Positions 1 through 7,767 are shown, counted from the first letter of the stretch. The stretch is DNA of 18,032 bases from Mailhella massiliensis (GCF_020741395.1 NZ_DYZA01000078.1:1-18032); one strand, 5' to 3'. Numbers and translations: made by a program. The notes: a model not told the origin generated them from the letters alone.

Positions 1-3
1 CAT
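1..3 (-). CDS. Start codon of a leftward gene truncated by the window edge
   Basis: Read leftward, the window ends in an ATG preceded by a strong Shine-Dalgarno, AGGAGG (positions 14 to 9), with five bases between them. Only the first codon is inside the window, so the product is unknown. The reading as a gene start rests on this ribosome site and on the structured leader just upstream (8-75). It is inference, not proof. Confidence 0.5.
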
Positions 4-7
4 TGTG

Positions 8-75
8 ACCTCCTTTTGATTTGCTTATGGGCGCAGTTGCCAGACCGCACCTCTTTCTTAGCAAATCAAAAGGAG
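8..75 (-). promoter_or_regulatory. Leader hairpin sequestering the ribosome-binding site of the leftward gene
   Basis: Positions 10-25 and 60-75 form a perfect 16-bp inverted repeat. In leftward RNA the 3' arm contains most of the Shine-Dalgarno and the 5' arm is its anti-Shine-Dalgarno. Inside lies a second stem (44-51 with 30-37) capped by a 6-nt loop. Two of its pairs are G.U in leftward RNA but would be A.C mismatches in rightward RNA, which favours a leftward structured transcript. A -10-like TATAAA lies at 83-78, just upstream, without a clear -35. The shape suggests translational control, such as a thermosensor, riboswitch-like element or protein-bound leader. I do not recognise it as a known riboswitch class. 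Confidence 0.6.
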
Positions 76-110
76 TGTTTATAACCTACGCATAACTATA
101 AGTTTTCGGG

Positions 111-140
111 AACCCCCAGCCTAGCTGGGGGGTTTCTTTT
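111..140 (+). terminator. Intrinsic terminator, rightward
   Basis: A G/C-rich stem (CCCCCAGC with GCTGGGGG) and short loop is followed by GGTTTCTTTT. The T tract is on the rightward side. No rightward gene precedes it in the window, so it may end an antisense or short RNA or block read-through into ppiD's 3' end. Confidence 0.65.
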
Positions 141-144
141 AACC

Positions 145-176
145 AAGAAGCCGGAGCGCCTTCGCGCCCCGGCCTT
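145..176 (-). terminator. Probable terminator of the ppiD transcript
   Basis: Stem 150-159 with 164-173 (one G.U pair in leftward RNA), loop of four, followed leftward by TTCTTGGTT. It lies about 40 bases after the ppiD stop. The rightward side also has a few Ts, so it could act weakly both ways. Confidence 0.55.
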
Positions 177-212
177 TAATGTCCGGCTCCGCGTCGCGGG
201 TACGCCGTCCTG

Positions 213-2114
213 CTAGCTGCCCTTGCGGGAAAGCAGCGGAGAGTTGTACATTTTAATGGAAGCCTGAGCGCCGAGCTGGCTCAAGTAGATCTGATAGGCC
301 ACGCTCGCCCTGTCCGCTCTGAGGCGCTCCACCATCTGCGCTTCGGCCTGCTTCCATTCCTCTTCCGAGGGGGCCTCAATGGCCGAAAGACGGGCAAGGA
401 CGGCGCCGTCCTGCACACGGTAGGGCTCGTTGAGCCACGCGTCGCTCACCACGGGTACCTGGAAGGCAGCCTGAGCAAGAGCCGGATCGGCGATGAGGTC
501 GGCGATGTTGCCGTCGCGGCCGAAGGGTTCACTGGTCTTGATGACCGCGCCTTCGGCGGGTTTACCGTTCTGGAAGGCGGCACGGGCCTTGCGTGCCTCG
601 TCCATGGCCATTTCCGCAGCCTTCTGCCCGGTAAGGAATTCCACGATGAGCGGACGCACTTCTTCCAAGGGCTTCACACTCTGCGGCTTGCTTTCCAACA
701 CCTTGACGACCAGGAGCGCATTACCGGATGCCACGGGGCTGTCCAGTACGGAACCGGCGGCGGAGGCCATGATGTTCTGCACGTCCACCTCGCGGATATT
801 AAGCTTCTCACCCAAATCCTCGGCGGAAACGGAGCCGGTCTGCTCTGCCTTCACGGACTTGGAAGCGGCGGCGGAAGCGGCTTCTTCCATGCTCTTCCCG
901 GCAAGAGCCTGCGCGAGTACGGCGTCGGCCTTTTCTTCAAGCCCGTGCGACGCTGCCTCGGTGGCCAGGTCGGCGCGCAGGGAATCCTTCACTTCATCGA
1001 AGCTGTGCGTAACGGCGGCCTTGTGGCCTTCCTTTTTAATAAGATGGAAGCCGAACTGTGTGCGCACAGGGGCGGATACTTCCCCGTCCTTCAGCGCAAA
1101 GGCGGCCTTGGAAAACTCCGGCACCATCTGACCGGCAGCGAACCAGCCGAGATCGCCGCCCTGTGCAGCCGTACCGTCCTGACCGTGCTTCTTGGCCACT
1201 TCCGCGAAATCCTCGCCGCCGCGGATACGGCCTTCCAGAGCCTTGATTTCCTCTTCAGCCTTCTTCACTTCGGCCTCCGGGGCATTCGCGGCCACACGGA
1301 TGAGAATATGACGGGCCTGAATCTGCTCTTCTTCCGTAAACTGCGCGAGGCGGGCGTCATAGGCGGCGCGAAGCTCCTCTTCCGTCACGGCAGAAGGATC
1401 GCCCATGACTGCGGGATCGAGACGAATGAATTCCACGTTCACGCTGGGCGGCACGGCAAAGTTCGCACTCTGCGCTTCGTAGGTCTTCACAATATCATCT
1501 TCGGAAGGTGCGGCCTTGTCCTTATGAACGGAGGCGGGGAAGAGAATATAGTCCACGCGGCGGCGCTCGGCGGCATAATCGAAAATAGCCTTTACCGCCA
1601 CGGGAGAAACATAGGCCCCGGCCGTCACCAGGCGCTGGAGCTTGGCGGGCAGCATGGATTTCGCCTGGTCGGTTTCAAACTGACGAGGCGTGATGTGGTT
1701 CTTGCTGAGCACTTCCTTGTAGACTTCGGCATCGAACTTTCCGTCCTTCTGGAAATAAGGCAGCTGCTCAAGCAGGGCGCGCAGCTCATAAGCGCTTATG
1801 GTCAGTCCGGCGCGCTCCGCCTCGTCTTCAATGAGCTTTTCCTGGATGAGCGACTGAAGCACCCGCTGCTCCAGCTGGAAACTTTCCAGCATTTCCTGCG
1901 TCATGTTGGGGATGGAACGGCGCAGGTTGTCTTCCATCATGGCATAAGCCCTCTGGAATTCCACCTCGGTGATGTTCTTGCCGTTCACAGAGGCCACAAG
2001 CCCTTTGGGGCCGCTGTAGGAGCCTATGCCCCAGAAAACGAAAACCACGATGATGATGCCGAAAGCCAGTTTTACGCCCAGCGACTGGGCATTGGCTCTG
2101 ATGCCGTCCAGCAT
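213..2114 (-). CDS. ppiD: PpiD-type membrane-anchored periplasmic peptidyl-prolyl isomerase/chaperone
   Basis: The 633-residue protein has the PpiD/SurA-like layout. A single membrane anchor (about 13-33, IIVVFVFWGI) follows a short positively charged cytoplasmic tail. A long SurA_N-type chaperone region follows, then a parvulin (PpiC-type) domain at about 266-365 with the recognisable QARHILI, GGDLGWF and FGFHLI blocks, and a helical C-terminal tail. The family is tethered to the inner membrane and helps proteins leaving the Sec translocon to fold. Length matches PpiD (about 620 residues). The ATG at 2112-2114 is chosen because AAGGAG lies six bases upstream. It sits 58 bases after the aconitase stop on the same strand without a clear promoter between, so co-transcription is likely. 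Whether the parvulin domain is catalytically active cannot be judged here. Confidence 0.88.
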   Translation of the reverse strand: MLDGIRANAQSLGVKLAFGIIIVVFVFWGIGSYSGPKGLVASVNGKNITEVEFQRAYAMMEDNLRRSIPNMTQEMLESFQLEQRVLQSLIQEKLIEDEAERAGLTISAYELRALLEQLPYFQKDGKFDAEVYKEVLSKNHITPRQFETDQAKSMLPAKLQRLVTAGAYVSPVAVKAIFDYAAERRRVDYILFPASVHKDKAAPSEDDIVKTYEAQSANFAVPPSVNVEFIRLDPAVMGDPSAVTEEELRAAYDARLAQFTEEEQIQARHILIRVAANAPEAEVKKAEEEIKALEGRIRGGEDFAEVAKKHGQDGTAAQGGDLGWFAAGQMVPEFSKAAFALKDGEVSAPVRTQFGFHLIKKEGHKAAVTHSFDEVKDSLRADLATEAASHGLEEKADAVLAQALAGKSMEEAASAAASKSVKAEQTGSVSAEDLGEKLNIREVDVQNIMASAAGSVLDSPVASGNALLVVKVLESKPQSVKPLEEVRPLIVEFLTGQKAAEMAMDEARKARAAFQNGKPAEGAVIKTSEPFGRDGNIADLIADPALAQAAFQVPVVSDAWLNEPYRVQDGAVLARLSAIEAPSEEEWKQAEAQMVERLRADRASVAYQIYLSQLGAQASIKMYNSPLLSRKGS

Positions 2115-2151
2115 GACGACTCCTTGCTTGCAGTTGATTGATGTTCACAAA

Positions 2152-2169
2152 GCCGGCCGAAATTCCGGC
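2152..2169 (-). terminator. Weak intercistronic hairpin between aconitase and ppiD
   Basis: GCCGG (2152-2156) pairs with CCGGC (2165-2169); leftward it is followed only by TTTGTG. The short stem and poor T tract suggest partial termination or an mRNA processing/stability hairpin rather than a real operon end. Confidence 0.25.
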
Positions 2170-2172
2170 ATA

Positions 2173-4113
2173 TCACTCCGCGCGGCGGGCACGAACGGCG
2201 TTGAGCAAGCCGCCAGCCTTAAGAACGCCCCATTCCTTTTCGGAAAGGTCATTGCGCACGACCACCTCTCCCACACCTTCGATGGTCAAGACAGCCTCCC
2301 CTCCCGCCGCCATGGACGAAGTATCCAAGCGCACGGCGGAACCGGGCATGACGCGTTCATAATCCGCCCCATCCACAAAGATGAGCGGAAGGATACCGAA
2401 ATTGATAAGATTGGCCCTGTGTATGCGCGCGAACGACTTGGCAAGCACGGCGCGCACGCCCAGATGCCGGGGGGCGAGGGCGGCGTGTTCTCGGCTGGAT
2501 CCCTGGCCGTAGTTTTCCCCGGCCACAATAACGCCGGCAAGGCCCTCCGCCTTTGCCTTATCCTGGCGGGCCACGAAGCCTTCGTCCGTGCGACTGAACA
2601 CATGGCGGGCAATGGCGGGCACATTGGAGCGCAAGGCGGTGATCTCCGCGCCTGCGGGCATGATGTGGTCGGTAGTGATGCCATCGCCTACCTTGAGGGT
2701 GACTTCGCCGGAAAGAAGCGCGGGCAGGGACTCAAAGGTCTCCAGCGCCACGATGTTCGGGCCGCGGAGAATTTCCACACGGGCACGTTCCTCTTCCGTT
2801 TCCGCAGGAAAAAGGAAGTGATGGCGCCCGCCAGGAATATGGGCGGGAAAATCGGGATGGGCAGGAGCCTCTCCCCAGGTCGCCGGGTCGGTGAAACGGC
2901 CGTTCAGGGCGCACTGGGCCGCCGTGACGGGGCTGACCAGATACACACGAGCGTCGCGCGTGCCGCTGCGGCCCTCGAAATTACGGTTGAAGGTACGCAC
3001 GGACACGCCGCCGGACACGGGCGAGCTTCCCATGCCGATGCACGGGCCGCACGCACATTCCAGAAGTCTCACGCCGCTTTCCAGAAGGGACGTGAGCGAA
3101 CCTTCCTCGGTGAGCATGGAAAGCACCTGGCGGGAACCGGGAGCCATGCAGGTGTCCGTTTCCGGGCAGACCTTGCGGCCGCGCAGAGTTTCCGCCACCA
3201 GATGCAGGTCGGCATACGAGGAATTGGTGCAGGACCCCATGGCCACCTGATCCACGCGGAGTCCGTCGAGCTCCGCCACAGGAACGACTCTGTCGGGCAT
3301 GTGGGGCTGCGCCGCGAGAGGTACTATGGAGGAAAGATCCACTTCCATTTCCTCGTCGTACTGTGAGCCTTCATCGGCATACAGAGGTTCCCAGTCGTCT
3401 TCACGGCCCATCTGACGCAGAAATTCCCGGGTACGCTCATCGGACGGGAACAAGGAGCCGGTAGCCCCGAGTTCCGCGCCCATGTTGGTAATGGTGGCAC
3501 GCTCAGGCACGGAAAGGGTGGCCACGCCGGGGCCGCAATATTCAAAGATGCGCCCCACCCCGCCCTTGACGCTCAGGCGGGAAAGCATGTGCAGAATCAC
3601 GTCCTTGGCCTGCGCCCAGCCCTGAAGGCGGCCGGTGAGATACACCTTCACCACCCTGGGCATGGGGATGGAATAGGGTTCTCCGGCCATGGCCAGCGCC
3701 ACGGAAAGGCCGCCCGCGCCCATGGCAAGGCAGCCCATGCCCCCTGCGTTGGGGGTATGACTGTCGGAACCGAGAAGGATACGCCCGGGGCGGGCGAAAT
3801 TCTCCAGATGCAGCTGATGGCAGATGCCGGTTCCCGGCGCGGAGTACACGGCGCCGAAACGCTGGGCGCAGGTGCGCAGGAAACGGTGATCGTCGGGGTT
3901 GCGGAAGCCCATCTGCAGGGTATTGTGGTCCACATAGCTCACCGAAAGCTCGGTGCGCACTGAGGTCAGACCGAGAGCTTCAAACTGAAGCCAGGCCATG
4001 GTTCCCGTGGCATCCTGGGTGAGCGTCTGATCCACACGAAGGCCGATTTCCTTTCCGGGAATCATGTCCCCTTCCAGAAGATGGGCGCTGATAATCTTAT
4101 GAGCGATGTTCAT
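2173..4113 (-). CDS. acn: Aconitate hydratase, Aquifex-type (single chain, about 646 aa)
   Basis: This enzyme interconverts citrate and isocitrate through cis-aconitate with a [4Fe-4S] cluster. The three cluster cysteines are visible: C295 in MGSCTNSS, and C355 and C358 in ACGPCIG. Substrate-site blocks include GSDSHTPNAGG (about 115-125), GDGITTDHIMPAG (476-488) and the swivel-domain GQGSSREHAA (537-546). At 646 residues it is much shorter than AcnA/AcnB (about 850-900) and fits the Aquifex-type aconitase family. The start is the ATG at 4111-4113 with GGAAAGG eight bases upstream and the conserved MNIAHKII opening. An in-frame extension to 4305 exists but has no family resemblance and crosses the putative promoter. 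A homoaconitase or isopropylmalate isomerase role is less likely because both halves are in one chain. Confidence 0.88.
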   Translation of the reverse strand: MNIAHKIISAHLLEGDMIPGKEIGLRVDQTLTQDATGTMAWLQFEALGLTSVRTELSVSYVDHNTLQMGFRNPDDHRFLRTCAQRFGAVYSAPGTGICHQLHLENFARPGRILLGSDSHTPNAGGMGCLAMGAGGLSVALAMAGEPYSIPMPRVVKVYLTGRLQGWAQAKDVILHMLSRLSVKGGVGRIFEYCGPGVATLSVPERATITNMGAELGATGSLFPSDERTREFLRQMGREDDWEPLYADEGSQYDEEMEVDLSSIVPLAAQPHMPDRVVPVAELDGLRVDQVAMGSCTNSSYADLHLVAETLRGRKVCPETDTCMAPGSRQVLSMLTEEGSLTSLLESGVRLLECACGPCIGMGSSPVSGGVSVRTFNRNFEGRSGTRDARVYLVSPVTAAQCALNGRFTDPATWGEAPAHPDFPAHIPGGRHHFLFPAETEEERARVEILRGPNIVALETFESLPALLSGEVTLKVGDGITTDHIMPAGAEITALRSNVPAIARHVFSRTDEGFVARQDKAKAEGLAGVIVAGENYGQGSSREHAALAPRHLGVRAVLAKSFARIHRANLINFGILPLIFVDGADYERVMPGSAVRLDTSSMAAGGEAVLTIEGVGEVVVRNDLSEKEWGVLKAGGLLNAVRARRAE

Positions 4114-4242
4114 GGCAAAAACCTTTCCGGCCGGCTTGAGCGGCGTATTCCTGACGGCAATTCCAAAAAAGGCCGCAATATGCCCATGGCTCCGCCCTGC
4201 GCGGACGCGGGAGGCGAAGCTTCGGAGCTCTCGAAAGCCCCA

Positions 4243-4271
4243 TTTATACAAAGATAATGCGCGGAGGGCAA
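4243..4271 (-). promoter_or_regulatory. Putative sigma70 promoter for the aconitase
   Basis: On the leftward strand TTGCCC (4271-4266) and TATAAA (4248-4243) are separated by 17 bases. The predicted transcript has a leader of about 120 bases before the ATG at 4113. This supports the shorter start for the aconitase. Confidence 0.55.
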
Positions 4272-4340
4272 GCGCGGATATGGCCAAAGGGGCGGCTCCC
4301 GGCACGGCCTTTTCACAAAAAAGCCCCTGAAGAGCTCCGG

Positions 4341-4369
4341 TTGCAGAGAACGAAGCTTAGGCTTATACT
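4341..4369 (+). promoter_or_regulatory. Putative sigma70 promoter for lpxI
   Basis: TTGCAG (4341-4346), a 17-base spacer and TATACT (4364-4369; five of six matches to TATAAT). The expected start is about 20 bases before the lpxI ATG. It is divergent from the aconitase promoter. Confidence 0.6.
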
Positions 4370-4396
4370 GCTTCCGATTTTTCCTTCGGAGTTCCC

Positions 4397-5212
4397 ATGG
4401 CAGAAAACATCGGCATTATCGCAGGCGGCGGCCAGTTTCCCCGCCTTGTGGCAGAAAAGGCCCGGGCGGCGGGCCTCGGCGTAGTCATCTGCGGCTTTCA
4501 AGGGCATACCGACCCCTCCACCATGGAGCACGCCGACGCGTTCGAGTTGCTTCATCTGGGGCAGCTTGGCCGCATGATCAGCTTTTTCAAGGAGCATCAT
4601 GTGACAAGGGCCTGCATGGCCGGTTCCATCAGCAAGCCGAAGGCCCTTGACTTCCGCCCCGACTGGAGAGCCGCCAAGCTCCTCTTCACTCTGAAGAAAA
4701 AGGGCGACGATGCGCTCCTTCGTGCTATCATGGCAGATATTGAAAAAGACGGCATACGCATCGTCGCCTCGGCAGACCTCGCTCCCGGCCTGCGTGCCCC
4801 GAAAGGCACGCTCACCCGCCGAGCCCCCACCGAGGAGGAGTGGAAGGACATACGCTACGGCTGGCCCATCGCCCGCTCCATGGGCACCTTCGACATAGGC
4901 CAGTGTCTCATCGTGCGCGAAGGCATGGTCATGGCCGTGGAGTGTCTGGAAGGCACCGACGCCGCCATAGAACGTGGGGCAAAACTCGGCGGCAACGGCT
5001 GCGTCGCCATTAAAATGGTGAAACCCGGTCAGGACGAACGGGTGGATCTGCCCTCCGTGGGCCTTGCCACCATACGCAACCTGGTGGAGCATCACTACGC
5101 CGCGCTGGCCATACAGGCAGAAAAAACGCTGTTCTTCGACAGGGAGGAAGCCCTTGCCCTCGCCGATGAGTACGGCCTTGCCGTGGTAGCCCTTCCCGAA
5201 GATTTCGCCTGA
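4397..5212 (+). CDS. lpxI: UDP-2,3-diacylglucosamine diphosphatase LpxI
   Basis: LpxI hydrolyses UDP-2,3-diacylglucosamine to lipid X and UMP in lipid A synthesis. It replaces LpxH in Alphaproteobacteria and many Deltaproteobacteria. The 271-residue length is typical. Family blocks include IGIIAGGGQFP (5-15), KKGDDALLRA (101-110), the C-terminal-domain DIGQ (166-169), AVECLEGTD (180-188) and KPGQDERVDLP (209-219), which belongs to the catalytic domain. The start is the ATG at 4397 with GGAG six bases before. Usual lipid A neighbours (lpxA, lpxB, fabZ) are absent; the next gene is an antiporter only 38 bases on, possibly co-transcribed. The product acts in the cytoplasm at the inner-membrane face. 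Confidence 0.92.
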   Translation: MAENIGIIAGGGQFPRLVAEKARAAGLGVVICGFQGHTDPSTMEHADAFELLHLGQLGRMISFFKEHHVTRACMAGSISKPKALDFRPDWRAAKLLFTLKKKGDDALLRAIMADIEKDGIRIVASADLAPGLRAPKGTLTRRAPTEEEWKDIRYGWPIARSMGTFDIGQCLIVREGMVMAVECLEGTDAAIERGAKLGGNGCVAIKMVKPGQDERVDLPSVGLATIRNLVEHHYAALAIQAEKTLFFDREEALALADEYGLAVVALPEDFA

Positions 5213-5216
5213 AAAC

Positions 5217-5237
5217 GCCCCCGCACGGGGGCTTTCC
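5217..5237 (+). terminator. Weak hairpin after lpxI
   Basis: GCCCCC and GGGGGC (5217-5232) form a six-bp stem with a GCAC loop, followed by TTTCCCC. The poor T tract suggests at most partial termination, so read-through into the antiporter gene at 5251 is likely. Confidence 0.35.
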
Positions 5238-5250
5238 CCTGAGAAAACCC

Positions 5251-6624
5251 ATGCCTTCCCCGAAAGATCGCGTTACGCGCGGCCAGCTCGTTACGCTCGG
5301 TCTTTTCATCTGCGGCCTCGCCGGCTGCGTCCTCTCCGGCATATCCCTGCTCTGGGCCCTCGGTTTCGGCCTTGTCTGCTTTTCCGGCTACGCGCGCAGC
5401 GTAGGCCTCTCCTTCCCCGTCATTGCAAAGCTGCTCCTTCAGGGGGTGCTGCGCATTGCGAACATTCTCACCATTTTCACGCTTATCGGCATGCTCACAG
5501 GGGTATGGCGCATAAGCGGTACCATCCCCCTGCTCATCGACACGGCCCTCTCCCTCATTGATCCCACATTTTTCGTACTCTGGAGCTTCCTTCTGTGCGC
5601 CGCGCTGAGCTCGCTCATCGGCACGGCATTCGGTACCGTGAGCACCCTCGGCGTGGTGTGCATGCTCATAGCCCATACCGCAGACTTCAATGAAGTACTC
5701 GTAGGAGGGGCCATTTTAAGCGGTATCTATGTAGGGGATCGCTGCTCTCCCATGTCCTCCAGCGCGGCGCTCGTCTGCGCGCTCACCCATACCGACATTT
5801 ACGGCAATTTCAAAAGGATGTTGAGAAACGGGGCCCTGCCTTTCTTCCTGACATGCCTGGGGTACGCCCTCCTTTCCCTCCTGGGGCCGGAACACGTCAT
5901 GCCCGAAGGGGCGACAGACGCCCTGCGCGGATATTTCCGCTTCAACTTCTGGGTGCTTCTGCCTGCGCTTATCATCCTCATTTTCGGCATGCTGCGCATC
6001 GACGTAAAAAAGGCCATGACCACAAGCATCGTTGCAGCCTCCGGCGCGGCGTTCATCTTTCAGGGCGCCTCTCCCTCCGCCCTGCTCTCTTCCATGGTTC
6101 TGGGTTACCAGGCCCCCTTTGAGGAACTTGCCACGCTCAGCGGAGGAGGCATCATCTCCATGGCGGACGTGGCCGCCATTGTGGCCATTTCCTCTTCCTA
6201 TTCCGCCCTGTTTGAAAAATCCGGCCTGCTGGACAGTTTTGAATACATGATAGAACGCCTTGCCCTGCACATAGGAGCCTTTCGGGCCACCACACTGGTG
6301 GGGCTGCTCACCACGGGACTTTCCTGTAATCAGACGCTTTCCATCATCCTCACCCGGCAGCTCTGCGCCCATGCCCAGCACAACCGACGTGAAATGGCCA
6401 TGTACCTGGAAAACAGCGTGGTGGTGCTTTCCGCCGTACTGCCGTGGAGCATAGCCTTTTCCATGTGCGGTCTCACCCTACAGCAGGGGCCGGAAATCAT
6501 TCCCTTCGCCCTGTATTTATGGATGCTGCCCCTTTACTGGTGCCTACGTTCCCGCAACATGCATCAGTCCTGTCCAAGGCCTTTCTTTCAGTTTCTTCTT
6601 GCAAAAAAACATCACCGGGATTAA
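5251..6624 (+). CDS. nhaC: NhaC-family Na+/H+ antiporter
   Basis: A 457-residue, strongly hydrophobic protein with roughly a dozen membrane segments. The most diagnostic part is GGAILSGIYVGDRCSPMSSS (152-171), which matches the conserved GD-x-x-SP motif of the NhaC antiporter group. These inner-membrane carriers exchange Na+ for H+, or in some members organic substrates such as malate/lactate, so the exact substrate is open. Only the ATG at 5251 fits the first membrane segment; its ribosome site is poor (GAGA ten bases upstream), which suggests coupling to lpxI. The last 9 codons overlap a putative promoter for the thiamine operon, and the stop TAA is part of its -10 box. Confidence 0.82.
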   Translation: MPSPKDRVTRGQLVTLGLFICGLAGCVLSGISLLWALGFGLVCFSGYARSVGLSFPVIAKLLLQGVLRIANILTIFTLIGMLTGVWRISGTIPLLIDTALSLIDPTFFVLWSFLLCAALSSLIGTAFGTVSTLGVVCMLIAHTADFNEVLVGGAILSGIYVGDRCSPMSSSAALVCALTHTDIYGNFKRMLRNGALPFFLTCLGYALLSLLGPEHVMPEGATDALRGYFRFNFWVLLPALIILIFGMLRIDVKKAMTTSIVAASGAAFIFQGASPSALLSSMVLGYQAPFEELATLSGGGIISMADVAAIVAISSSYSALFEKSGLLDSFEYMIERLALHIGAFRATTLVGLLTTGLSCNQTLSIILTRQLCAHAQHNRREMAMYLENSVVVLSAVLPWSIAFSMCGLTLQQGPEIIPFALYLWMLPLYWCLRSRNMHQSCPRPFFQFLLAKKHHRD

Positions 6625-6627
6625 AAA
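6599..6627 (+). promoter_or_regulatory. Putative promoter of the thiamine operon inside the end of nhaC
   Basis: TTGCAA (6599-6604), 17 bases, TAAAAA (6622-6627). The predicted start at about 6634 is only a few bases before the first helix of the TPP riboswitch, which strengthens the call. Confidence 0.5.
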
Positions 6628-6637
6628 AAGACGTCCG

Positions 6638-6728
6638 CCAGCTAGGGGAGCCTTTACGGCTGAGAAAGAGGATCATGCCTCTGACCCTTGGAACCTGATG
6701 CAGTCAGTACTGCCGAAGGGAAGCCTGG
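6638..6728 (+). ncRNA. TPP riboswitch (THI element)
   Basis: The near-invariant THI-box blocks are present in order: GGGGAGCC (6645-6652), GGCTGAGA (6658-6665), GACCCTTGGAACCTGAT (6683-6699), CAGTACTGCCG (6705-6715) and AGGGAAGCC (6717-6725). CCAG (6638-6641) with CTGG (6725-6728) closes helix P1, and AGAGG/CCTCT (6667-6682) forms the variable P3 hairpin. It binds thiamine pyrophosphate and represses the operon that follows. The intrinsic terminator just downstream indicates control at transcription. Confidence 0.97.
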
Positions 6729-6747
6729 TTTCTCTGCAAGGAACCTC

Positions 6748-6775
6748 ACGCCCGCCCCTTTGGCGGGCGTTTTTT
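6748..6775 (+). terminator. Riboswitch-controlled intrinsic terminator before thiS
   Basis: A nine-bp stem (ACGCCCGCC with GGCGGGCGT), five-base loop and a run of Ts, 20 bases after the riboswitch. TPP binding is expected to favour this terminator. The competing antiterminator pairing is not obvious by eye. Confidence 0.9.
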
Positions 6776-6797
6776 GTTCATCTTCAGCGAGGTTTCC

Positions 6798-6998
6798 ATG
6801 CGCATTACCGTCAACGGCGAAACAGAAGAGATCACCGAAGGCCTCACCCTGCTCGATATCATACTCGAACGCGGGCTCGACCCCCGCGTCGTGGTCGCCG
6901 AGCTCAACCGCGACATTGTTGCCCAAGACAACTTCGCTGCCGTTCGTCTCAACCCGGGCGACAGCCTGGAGCTTCTGCATTTTGTGGGAGGAGGTTAA
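6798..6998 (+). CDS. thiS: Sulfur carrier protein ThiS
   Basis: A 66-residue beta-grasp protein whose C-terminal Gly-Gly is adenylated by ThiF and converted to a thiocarboxylate, the sulfur donor for thiazole formation by ThiG. Visible marks are the opening RITVNGE, the LNRDIV block and the tail FVGGG. Start ATG at 6798 with GCGAGG upstream; an in-frame TTG at 6774 lies in the terminator T tract and is rejected. The glycine codons GGAGGAGGT (6987-6995) double as the Shine-Dalgarno for thiG, whose ATG begins two bases after the stop. First gene of the TPP-controlled operon. Confidence 0.95.
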   Translation: MRITVNGETEEITEGLTLLDIILERGLDPRVVVAELNRDIVAQDNFAAVRLNPGDSLELLHFVGGG

Positions 6999-6999
6999 C

Positions 7000-7767
7000 A
7001 TGCAAGAAGACAAACTTGTCATAGGCGGCGTAGAACTCTCAAGCCGCCTTTTCATCGGCACCGGCAAATACAGCGACGATGCTCTCATCCCTGCCGTCTG
7101 TGAAGCGAGCGCCTCGCAAGTCATCACCGTGGCCATGCGCCGTGTGGACAGGGGCGGAACGGGCGTCATGGGGCATATTCCCCCCACCATGCGCCTTCTG
7201 CCCAATACCTCCGGCGCGCGCAACGCAGAGGAAGCCGTTCGCCTTGCCCGGCTGGCCCGTGCCGCAGGCTGCGGCAACTGGATTAAAATCGAAGTCATAT
7301 CCGATGCGCGCCACCTTCTGCCCGACGGCTATGAAACTGCGAAGGCCACGGAAATCCTGGCCAAGGAAGGCTTCACCGTCCTTCCCTACATCAACCCCGA
7401 TCTCTATGTAGCCCGTGCCTGCGTCAATGCCGGTGCGGCGGCCGTCATGCCCCTCGGAGCGCCCATAGGCACCAACCGCGGCCTGCGAACCAAAGAAATG
7501 ATCGGCATCCTTATTGAGGAAATAGAGCTCCCTATCGTGGTGGATGCGGGCATCGGACGCCCCTCGCAGGCCTGCGAAGCCATGGAAATGGGCGCAGCTG
7601 CCTGCCTGGTCAATACCGGTATCGCCTCTTCGAACGACCCCGTGACCATGGCCAGGGCCTTCCGCCGCGCTGTGGAAGCAGGCCGCGCCGCATATCTTGC
7701 CGGAGCGGGAGCCGTCATAAGCGGCGGGGCCGTGGCCTCCTCGCCCCTGACGGGCTTTCTGCGCTGA
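7000..7767 (+). CDS. thiG: Thiazole synthase ThiG
   Basis: ThiG condenses 1-deoxy-D-xylulose 5-phosphate, dehydroglycine and sulfur from ThiS thiocarboxylate into the thiazole phosphate of thiamine. The 255 residues match the family. The Schiff-base lysine is K96 in NWIKIEVI. Other blocks are FIGTGKY (18-24), NTSGA (69-73), the glycine-rich PLGAPIGTNRGL and DAGIGRPS, forming the TIM-barrel phosphate and substrate site. The ATG at 7000 has its ribosome site inside the thiS tail codons, implying tight translational coupling and matched amounts of the two partners. A longer in-frame reading from 6688 crosses the riboswitch and is not real. Confidence 0.96.
   Translation: MQEDKLVIGGVELSSRLFIGTGKYSDDALIPAVCEASASQVITVAMRRVDRGGTGVMGHIPPTMRLLPNTSGARNAEEAVRLARLARAAGCGNWIKIEVISDARHLLPDGYETAKATEILAKEGFTVLPYINPDLYVARACVNAGAAAVMPLGAPIGTNRGLRTKEMIGILIEEIELPIVVDAGIGRPSQACEAMEMGAAACLVNTGIASSNDPVTMARAFRRAVEAGRAAYLAGAGAVISGGAVASSPLTGFLR

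Noticed and set aside
945..3366. Long rightward open frames (945-2141 and 2026-3366)
   Set aside because: They lie opposite the well-supported ppiD and aconitase genes, have no ribosome sites and no family resemblance; long antisense frames are common in GC-rich DNA.
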